NCBI GenBank assembly: GCA_934447715.1 | Contig: CAKSER010000005.1 | Coordinates: 1-64,000, forward strand | DNA: 64,000 bases | Origin: an uncultured Eubacteriales bacterium | GTDB taxonomy: Bacteria > Bacillota > Clostridia > Oscillospirales > CAG-272 | Reading direction: 5' to 3' | In this document: one piece after another, positions 8,213-14,222 of the stretch | Position numbering within the stretch: position 1 is the stretch's first letter | Layout of the letters: the number at the start of each line of letters is the position of its first letter | Translations under genes and position numbers: made by a program | Notes under the pieces: model-generated | Told to the model about the DNA's origin: nothing | The model's input: the letters and a program-made list of their open reading frames with translations, nothing else | Database searches by the model: none

Positions 8213-9478
8213 TTAATTGAAGCAACTCTTGATTATCTCAATCACCTTTGCCTGATCTTCCTCAGCCATCTTGTTATCGCTCGGCAGGCAACAGCCTCGT
8301 TCAAAAATATCCGCACCAACGTCGGTTGCACCGCCTGCAATATAAGCATTCGTGCGGCAACGGAGCGTGCCTTCTCTCCCAACCGCTTCATGCATACGGT
8401 ACATCGGCTGCATGTGCATGGGCTTCCATATCGGTCTGCCTTCGGCGTTAAGACTTGCAAGCGTCTCTAAAATTTCCGTCGGACACGTCTTGCCTTTTTC
8501 TTTTATGTAGAGTGCCTTGGAATCGTCTCTGACCTGCTTACACATATATTCCTTATCAATAATCAGAGCGGACAGCCAATAATTCGGCTCTGCGCCGTCG
8601 ATAATCGGGTTCATGTGGACAGGCAGATCTTTCAGCCCATCGCGGTATCTCTCATAGACTTCCTTTTTCTGTGCGATATGTTCTTCCAAATGCGGATACT
8701 GTCCGCGAATAACGCCGGCAACCACATTGCTCATACGGTAGTTATAGCCGACTTCTTCATGCTGATACCAAGGAGCATTTTCACGCGCCTGTGTTGACCA
8801 CTTTCGTGCCTTGTTTGCCACTTCGATGTCGTTGGTGAGTAAGCAGCCTCCGGCAGAACCGGTGATGATCTTATTTCCGTTATAGCTGATAGCGGAGTAA
8901 TCGCCAAACGAACCGCACTGTTTGCCGTTCAACGTAGCTCCCATAGCTTCTGCGGCATCCTCAATCAAAAGCGCGCCGTGCTTTTCGCAGATCTGCTTGA
9001 TTAAATCAATGCGTCCGGGAAATCCGTACAGTTCGGCGCAAACGACAAGTTTGACATCCGGGTACATCTCAAATGCCTTTTCAAGCGCCACAGGATCCAT
9101 ATTCCACGATTCGGCTTCGGTATCGATAAACACCGGAATACCGCCCTCGTAAGCAACGGGATTGAGCGTCGCGTCAAAAGTCATATCCGAGCAGAATACG
9201 CGCTTGCCCTCCAATGCGCCGTGGCTGATGGCAGGCTTTCCGTACAATCTTTCTCCTGCGGATTTCACACAAAGATGAAGTGCTGCCGTACAGCACGAAA
9301 GCCCCACCGCATATTTCATCTCGGCTTTTTCGGCGGCAATCCGCTCGACTTCGTTGATGTTTGTGCCGACCGTGGACATCCAATTCGTTTCATATGCCTC
9401 GGTCATATATTTCAGCTCCTCGCCATGCATTGTCGGCGTAGCGAGCCATACTTTCTTTTCAAAAGGTATAAATCCCAT
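8213..9478 (-). CDS. DegT/DnrJ/EryC1-family UDP-4-keto-sugar aminotransferase
   Basis: A 421-residue PLP-dependent sugar aminotransferase. The PLP lysine is Lys203 in YNGNKIITGS and the PLP-binding aspartate is in LIEDAAEAMG (about residue 174). VGYNYRMSNVVAGVIRGQ near residue 240 is family-typical. Such enzymes put an amino group on the 4-keto carbon of the dehydratase product, using glutamate. The open frame extends 78 codons upstream, but that stretch overlaps the dehydratase gene and reads as low-quality sequence; ATG at 9478 is preceded by TTGGAGGAAATT, a strong ribosome site. Genetic linkage to the 4,6-dehydratase and phosphoglycosyl transferase mirrors pglF-pglE-pglC and epsC-epsN-epsL. 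Confidence 0.9.
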   Translation of the reverse strand: MGFIPFEKKVWLATPTMHGEELKYMTEAYETNWMSTVGTNINEVERIAAEKAEMKYAVGLSCCTAALHLCVKSAGERLYGKPAISHGALEGKRVFCSDMTFDATLNPVAYEGGIPVFIDTEAESWNMDPVALEKAFEMYPDVKLVVCAELYGFPGRIDLIKQICEKHGALLIEDAAEAMGATLNGKQCGSFGDYSAISYNGNKIITGSAGGCLLTNDIEVANKARKWSTQARENAPWYQHEEVGYNYRMSNVVAGVIRGQYPHLEEHIAQKKEVYERYRDGLKDLPVHMNPIIDGAEPNYWLSALIIDKEYMCKQVRDDSKALYIKEKGKTCPTEILETLASLNAEGRPIWKPMHMQPMYRMHEAVGREGTLRCRTNAYIAGGATDVGADIFERGCCLPSDNKMAEEDQAKVIEIIKSCFN

Positions 9479-9494
9479 AATTTCCTCCAAAATT

Positions 9495-11582
9495 TCATAC
9501 TGCCGCAAGGCTCTTTTCTTTCTCGTGCTCTTTGCTCTCGACAAGCTCCATTTGTTCCTCAAAAGTCTCGCCCTTATATTCCGAGCCGTGTTTTCCGGCA
9601 GGGTGATAGGTTGTGACGACACCTTCCACCAATGTGCGGATTTCGTTTTCTTTTCCGGCATATGCCGCTTCCATGAGCATTTGGAGCTGTCCGAGGAATG
9701 TATCTGCGTCAAATGGAATGGGACTGCCGATATGTATCAGCTTGTTCGGAGTTGTGCGCATACCTTCTTCGGACATCAGTTTTTCCTCATACAGCTTCTC
9801 GCCGGGGCGGAGTCCCGTATACTCGATTTTGATATCGATATCGGGACGCAGACCAGACAGCTTGATCAGATTTCTTGCAAGCGTGTCGATCTTCACGGGC
9901 GAACCCATATCCAGCACAAAAATTTCTCCGCCTTTTGCATAAGTACCTACCTGCAAAACGAGAGACGCAGCTTCGGGGATTGTCATAAAATAGCGGATTA
10001 TATCGGGATGCGTGACCGTTACCGGACCGCCTTTGGCAATCTGCTCTTTGAAACGCGGCACGACAGAGCCGTTGCTTCCGAGAACGTTGCCGAAGCGTAC
10101 TGCAACAAATTCGGTTTTTGCGTTTTTTGCAATCTTCGCAATATCGCGCATACTGCCGTCCTCATCATCGCTGTGAACATGAAGCGGAAGTAATTCATAC
10201 GCTTTTTTGTCGCGGATTTTGCGGTCAAACGACTGTATTATCATCTCGCACAGGCGCTTTGATGCGCCCATGATATTAGTGGGGTTAACCGCCTTATCGG
10301 TGGAAATCAGAACAAAGCGTTTGCAGCCGTTTGTCATTGCGGCATAGGCAGTTTTATACGTACCGATAGCGTTATTTTTGATTGACTCGCACGGGCTGTC
10401 CTCCATAAGAGGAACGTGCTTATGCGCCGCTGCGTGATATACAACGTCGGGCTTGTACTTTTCAAAGACCTGATTGATCCGGCGGCTGTCGCGCACCGAA
10501 CCGATGAGGACTTCCAAATTCAGATTCGGATATTTGTCTCTCAGCTCCAACTGAATGGCGTGAGCATTGTTTTCGTAAATATCAAAGATGATAAGTTGCT
10601 TCGGCTCATGGGACGCAATCTGACGGCACAGCTCACTGCCGATTGAACCTCCGCCGCCCGTGACAAGAATTGTTTTTCCTTTTATAAAGTCGTAGATTTC
10701 CTTCATATCGACTTTAACGGGCTCGCGCCCGAGCAAATCTTCCACGGCAACATCTTTCATCTGACTTGCCATTACATTTCCGGTCACAAACTGATACATA
10801 CCGGGAAGATTTTTCAGTTCGCAGGTCGTTTCCTTACAGATATTGAGAATGTCTCTGCGCTCCTCTGCAGTTGCACTCGGAATGGCGAGGAAAATCTTTT
10901 CGATCCTGTATTTTTCGACATTCAGCAGAATATCTTCTCTGCCGCCGACGATTGGAACACCGTCGATAAAGCAACCGCGTTTGTTTTTGTCATCGTCAAT
11001 GATACAGCGCACGCGGTCATGTACTTCTTTTGCGTTCTGGAGATCACGCAGGATCATTCGCCCCGCCGAACCCGCGCCGATCAGCATAACTCGGCTTGCC
11101 GTATTGTCGGTTTGTCTCCACGACATTCTGTTTCGTTCCAAGTGAATGAAACGATATGCAAAGCGTACTGCCAATGAAAGCATGAATTGAATTGCAATTC
11201 CGCCGGCATAATAGGCAATGGGCATACGTCCGAACAAAAGGGTTATGGCTACTGTATGAAATATACCAAGTATCAACGATGCGACTGTCGCTCTCGCGAG
11301 TTCTGAGAAGCTTGCATACTTCCAAACGCTTTGATACAACTTGAAAAGCCAAAAAACAAAAACACAGACAAACGCATATAACGGCATAAATTTAAGCCAT
11401 GCCGCGAAGTATTCATGCGGTATCTGCGTATATTTACAGTCAAACCGAATCCAGAGCGCAGCGAGATATGCTCCCGACGACACAACTATATCGTATAGCG
11501 CCAAAAAAACCGATGCCATATGAAAATCTTCAAATGAAGAACGATTCTTCTTGTCGATTGAAACGTTGTTTTGCTTTCGCAT
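9495..11582 (-). CDS. Membrane-bound nucleotide-sugar 4,6-dehydratase (PglF/CapD/EpsC type)
   Basis: About 695 residues. The N-terminal third has four membrane helices (roughly residues 20-120) and then a CoA-binding-like Rossmann domain (VMLIGAGSAGRMILRDL). The C-terminal catalytic SDR domain starts with TILVTGGGGSIGSELCRQI and includes STDKAVNPTNIMGASKR and VRFGNVLGSNGSVVPRF. The catalytic tyrosine of ordinary SDRs is replaced by the TDKAVNPTN segment, as in PglF/WbpM. The reaction is UDP-GlcNAc to the 4-keto-6-deoxy sugar. The start at 11582 (MRKQNN) has GGGGAG upstream; an ATG five codons earlier is possible. The C-terminal tail after HIGSPIPFD is lysine- and glutamate-rich. It is followed 16 bases later by the aminotransferase. 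Confidence 0.9.
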   Translation of the reverse strand: MRKQNNVSIDKKNRSSFEDFHMASVFLALYDIVVSSGAYLAALWIRFDCKYTQIPHEYFAAWLKFMPLYAFVCVFVFWLFKLYQSVWKYASFSELARATVASLILGIFHTVAITLLFGRMPIAYYAGGIAIQFMLSLAVRFAYRFIHLERNRMSWRQTDNTASRVMLIGAGSAGRMILRDLQNAKEVHDRVRCIIDDDKNKRGCFIDGVPIVGGREDILLNVEKYRIEKIFLAIPSATAEERRDILNICKETTCELKNLPGMYQFVTGNVMASQMKDVAVEDLLGREPVKVDMKEIYDFIKGKTILVTGGGGSIGSELCRQIASHEPKQLIIFDIYENNAHAIQLELRDKYPNLNLEVLIGSVRDSRRINQVFEKYKPDVVYHAAAHKHVPLMEDSPCESIKNNAIGTYKTAYAAMTNGCKRFVLISTDKAVNPTNIMGASKRLCEMIIQSFDRKIRDKKAYELLPLHVHSDDEDGSMRDIAKIAKNAKTEFVAVRFGNVLGSNGSVVPRFKEQIAKGGPVTVTHPDIIRYFMTIPEAASLVLQVGTYAKGGEIFVLDMGSPVKIDTLARNLIKLSGLRPDIDIKIEYTGLRPGEKLYEEKLMSEEGMRTTPNKLIHIGSPIPFDADTFLGQLQMLMEAAYAGKENEIRTLVEGVVTTYHPAGKHGSEYKGETFEEQMELVESKEHEKEKSLAAV

Positions 11583-11834
11583 ATTTCTTCTCCCCATAAA
11601 ACCAATTCATGCTTTTTAAGAGAAGTAAGGTCTCGCTCCTCCCCGAAAAATTTATTGGCGTTTTGTAACTTATGTTTATACAGTCGTATATTTTTGGCAC
11701 GACAATCAGCCGATGATGATTACGCATCCCCGGCTAATTCAACCTCCCTATAAAATTTTGTGTGCTTATTGATTGGGGCAAAATAAGCTATCAAGAAGCC
11801 ATTTTGATTGTTTCAAAGGCTGTCATTCACCTTT

Positions 11835-12269
11835 TCATGCCCCGCATAAAACCTTATAGCGAAACCGAATTAACCCGACAACCCTTGAAAAATCTATGTT
11901 TTTCTTGGTTGCCTCTATTATATCTCTCTCCCCGATGATGCTCATTTTGCCTGTGAAAATATTGAAAAGTTGCGGCAATTCGTCTATACTCATTTTTCGC
12001 ATCCACCGCCCGCATTTGAGTATGTACTGCTCCGGATTTTCAAGCATATGCGTCGGCATATCATGCGGAGTAGACATTTTCATGCTTCGGAATTTGAGCA
12101 AACTGAACTGCGTTTTATGTATACCGATTCTCTTTTGTCTGAAAAATACGGGACCCGGATCCTCTGCTTTGATAATAAATGCGAAGACAAGCATCGGCAA
12201 AGCCAAGACAACGATCCCGATAAAAGACAACACTATATCAATCAACCGTTTAAAAAAATGCCTATACAT
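11835..12269 (-). pseudogene. Truncated undecaprenyl-phosphate sugar phosphotransferase
   Basis: The frame encodes the N-terminal two thirds of a PF02397 phosphoglycosyl transferase: MYRHFFKRLIDIVLSFIG with the membrane helix, DPGPVFFRQKRIGIHKTQF, LLKFRSMKM and MSIDELPQLFNIFTGKMSIIG. After MSIIG the expected PRP motif and the whole GLTGLAQINGRDE region are missing; the text continues ERDIIEATKKN and stops within about 30 residues. The protein is 144 residues from the ATG at 12269 against about 200 in intact relatives. This fits an internal deletion plus loss of the C-terminus. It sits directly behind the operon promoter, so it is probably the remains of an earlier first gene. No ribosome site is evident. 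Confidence 0.75.
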
Positions 12270-12489
12270 TTTCGTTGAAACCAACTTTCAAAAAATCATT
12301 TTCTATGAGAAACATCCGAAAAACACTGCGAAGGCGGCAAGCAGAACGCGCAGAATGCAGTTGCAGGCATTGCAACATCGTAGACAAAGTTTGCTATTGC
12401 CGCATGTGCAAAAGGCGAAAAACATCCTGCATTTGCGGTCACAATTTGTTGCCCAAAGCTGATTTGTACCTGTAGTCATAACCTATTTT

Positions 12490-12533
12490 ATTATATCACA
12501 TTTTATTATATCACAAGGCACTCGGCATATCAA
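12490..12533 (-). promoter_or_regulatory. Leftward promoter of the exopolysaccharide operon with duplicated -10 box
   Basis: On the minus strand TTGATA (12533-12528) is followed after 17 bases by TATAAT (12510-12505), preceded by TG one base upstream (extended -10). A 15-base unit containing TGTGATATAAT occurs twice in perfect tandem (12486-12500 and 12501-12515), giving a second -10 at 12495-12490. The expected transcript has a leader of about 230 bases before the first (broken) gene. Seen directly in sequence; activity is inferred. Confidence 0.6.
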
Positions 12534-12866
12534 TACTTTTTAAGCATAATTGTATCTTAGCTTACAACTTTCTGCCATTTTTTATTGTAGATTATTCTTT
12601 TCATCATCAATTACGATCGGCAAACGCAACTATCGATAATGTGCTCATTTAAATCCCATTTTTTATTTTTGTAATCATCCGTAGCACGGCAAAAGCGGTC
12701 TTCCCTATTGTCCGGAAAGACCACCTTTTCTTCATTAATTATACTCTTATATGGTCTCCCGAGAGAAAGTACATCACCTACATCCTCCGCAGCAGGGACG
12801 GAACAGAAAAGCGCGTGCGTGACAAAGGCTTATATGAAGAAAAATATCGAAAGGAGAACATGGAAC
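12534..12866. other. Intergenic stretch with no supported gene
   Basis: About 330 AT-rich bases separate the leftward polysaccharide promoter from the first rightward small gene of the mobile-element region. Part of it (12760-12850) reads on the plus strand as KYITYILRSRDGTEKRVRD followed by LYEEKYRKEN, which could be the end of a small degenerate mobile-element gene, but I cannot find a start. No tRNA, terminator or repeat is evident apart from the -10 duplication noted separately. Confidence 0.4.
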
Positions 12867-13321
12867 ATGAATTCAGAATCCGGGAAGAGCTATATGGACA
12901 AGCTCAAAGCGAGAAATATTCCGCCGGAAATTCAGGCGGAAATGCAGATGGAAGAAGAAATACCGACGGTACAGATCAGCGTCGCGGAGTGGGACGAGCT
13001 GATTGCTTCGGCGAACCGTCTGGAGGAGCTGTCAGCCGAGCTGAAGGCACAGAAAGCGACTTTCGCGGCGGAGACGGGCAAGTGTATGCCGAGCAGATTG
13101 CGAAGGCGATACAGGCGCAGAACGAGGCGACAGCGGCGGCGATACGAAAGATCTCGGAGGAAGCATCCGAACAGGTTGGGAAAGCGAGCGAAAAAGCCTC
13201 GAAAGTTATCTGCAGAAGAAGCATACGGGACGACGCACTGTGGTGGCTTCGCATGGCATACGCGGCAATTCCGATGATCCTGACTTTGCTCTTATGGGCA
13301 TACGTGGGCTTGAAAGTCTGA
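12867..13321 (+). pseudogene. Small mobile-element protein with a one-base frameshift
   Basis: The frame starting at ATG 12867 (after AAAGGAG) encodes a plausible acidic protein: MNSESGKSYMDKLKARNIPP, then TVQISVAEWDELIASANRLE. At the GGG run at 13076-13078 it degenerates into an arginine-rich string. The sensible continuation, EQIAKAIQAQNEATAAAIRK with a final hydrophobic segment AAIPMILTLLLWAYVGL, lies in the next frame and ends at 13321. One extra G in that run would join both halves into a roughly 152-residue protein with a coiled-coil middle and one C-terminal membrane helix. Either a real frameshift or a sequencing error in the G run explains this. The stop overlaps the next start (ATGA). 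I do not recognise the family. Confidence 0.6.
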
Positions 13322-13509
13322 TGAATATTCTCGAAGACGATGATGAATCCGAGGAAGAAAAGCGCGAGCGTGAGGCGAGAAACACAGGAACCGCTCTCGG
13401 CGTTGCCGCCGGAGTTATCGCCGGCATGGCTATCGGATGGACTCAAGATGACGACGGAGATATTGAAGAAGACGAGGATGAAAAAGAAGACTTCGGTATG
13501 ACAATGTAG
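13321..13509 (+). CDS. Small acidic protein with glycine-rich hydrophobic segment
   Basis: A 62-residue protein starting at the ATG that overlaps the preceding stop by one base (TGATG). It has an acidic start (DDDESEEEKRERE), a central GALGVAAGVIAGMAIGW-like segment rich in Gly and Ala that could be a short membrane or glycine-zipper helix, and a very acidic end (DDDGDIEEDEDEKEDF). No family is recognised. The overlap suggests translational coupling with the upstream membrane-anchored protein; both are probably accessory genes of the integrated element. Confidence 0.55.
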   Translation: MNILEDDDESEEEKREREARNTGTALGVAAGVIAGMAIGWTQDDDGDIEEDEDEKEDFGMTM

Positions 13510-13551
13510 TCTGAATTTTCTCTTTTATCTCCGGCAATAATGAAAGGGGTG

Positions 13552-13734
13552 ATGCGACACACAAAAGTGCGGGTTTGCGTACATAAAGGCACTGCCGGAC
13601 AGACGGTCGGATATGCTATCGGACATAGCATCCGGCGCGGGCAAATCTGCCTTTTCGGAGGAACGATTGAACTTATTCTTTCTGAAAAACGCAAAGCCGC
13701 GAAAAAAGACGGGCGCGTTCACGCAAAAAATTGA
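13552..13734 (+). CDS. Short hypothetical protein, frame uncertain
   Basis: ATG 13552 follows AAAGGGGTG at good distance and opens a 60-residue frame (MRHTKVRVCVHKGTAGQTVG...). In an overlapping frame, 13553-13762, a more protein-like string is present (FAYIKALPDRRSDMLSDI, then KSAFSEERLNLFFLKN and FTQKIEEMR), with GGAGG before a TTG at 13667. Only one can be the main product and I cannot decide; a small indel joining the two is also possible. It lies between two likely element genes. No function is suggested. Confidence 0.35.
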   Translation: MRHTKVRVCVHKGTAGQTVGYAIGHSIRRGQICLFGGTIELILSEKRKAAKKDGRVHAKN

Positions 13735-13752
13735 AGAAATGAGGTGGGTCAT

Positions 13753-13998
13753 ATGGAGATGAACATTCATCATGACAGCAAAACGGTCGATATATGGCTC
13801 ACCAGAAGCGAGTCGCGGGACGAAAGCTTCCGTCGCTCGCTTGAGCCGTATTACCGGCAATTTGCGAAGCACAAGTATTTTGTGTCGGTGTTTGAATCTG
13901 GCGACCGGGAGCTGTTTCCGGATACCGCCCTGCTCCTCCGCCACAATCTTGAGCTTCAGATGAAAGCCGAGCCGGCGACAGAGCAGGTTCAGGCGTAA
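13753..13998 (+). CDS. Small conserved-looking element protein
   Basis: 81 residues from ATG 13753, preceded by GAGGTGG. The sequence (MEMNIHHDSKTVDIWLTRSE ... SLEPYYRQFAKHKYFVSVFE) has normal amino-acid composition and regular alternation suggesting an alpha/beta fold; FVSVFESGDRELFPDTALLL could include a short amphipathic helix. Similar small proteins accompany serine recombinases in Clostridia elements, but I cannot name a family. It ends about 160 bases before the recombinase promoter. Confidence 0.6.
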   Translation: MEMNIHHDSKTVDIWLTRSESRDESFRRSLEPYYRQFAKHKYFVSVFESGDRELFPDTALLLRHNLELQMKAEPATEQVQA

Positions 13999-14036
13999 AA
14001 AAACGGGGCAGGAGGCGCAATGCCTTCTGCCCTGTT
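13997..14036 (-). terminator. Hairpin with T run in leftward direction
   Basis: GGGGCAGGAGGC (14006-14016) pairs with GCCTTCTGCCC (14022-14032) around a GCAAT-type loop. On the minus strand the hairpin is followed by GTTTTTTT, so it would stop leftward transcription; on the plus strand there is no T run. No leftward gene is seen to its right, so it may insulate the small element genes from antisense transcription. Confidence 0.4.
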
Positions 14037-14158
14037 GCTAATAAATTCCTTTGCTTATTTCAAAAAATCGCGTTTTAAAATAAGCCGGCAAATCGCGCCT
14101 TGTTAATTTCAGAATTCCACGGCAAATGATAACAATTCATGTCTTTGCAAATATACCA

Positions 14159-14187
14159 TTGACAGCGGGTGGGTTCTGTGATACAAT
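14159..14187 (+). promoter_or_regulatory. Recombinase promoter
   Basis: TTGACA (14159-14164), a 17-base spacer and TACAAT (14182-14187) form a near-consensus vegetative promoter. The expected start of transcription near 14194 gives a leader of about 30 bases ending in AAAGGAGTG and ATG 14223. This also rules out the earlier in-frame start at 14169. Confidence 0.75.
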
Positions 14188-14222
14188 GTTGTCAGCAATA
14201 TATCAAAGGAGTGATTATCAAT

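Noticed and set aside
9479..9712. 78-codon N-terminal extension of the aminotransferase
   Set aside because: It overlaps the dehydratase gene, has no family similarity, and the ATG at 9478 has a strong ribosome site.
12275..12475. Plus-strand cysteine-rich frame (CSCRHCNIVDKVCYCRMC...) and a mirrored cysteine-rich frame on the minus strand
   Set aside because: Cysteine richness appears in both strands because of GCA/TGC periodicity; neither frame has a convincing ribosome site. The stretch is better explained as the untranslated leader of the leftward operon.
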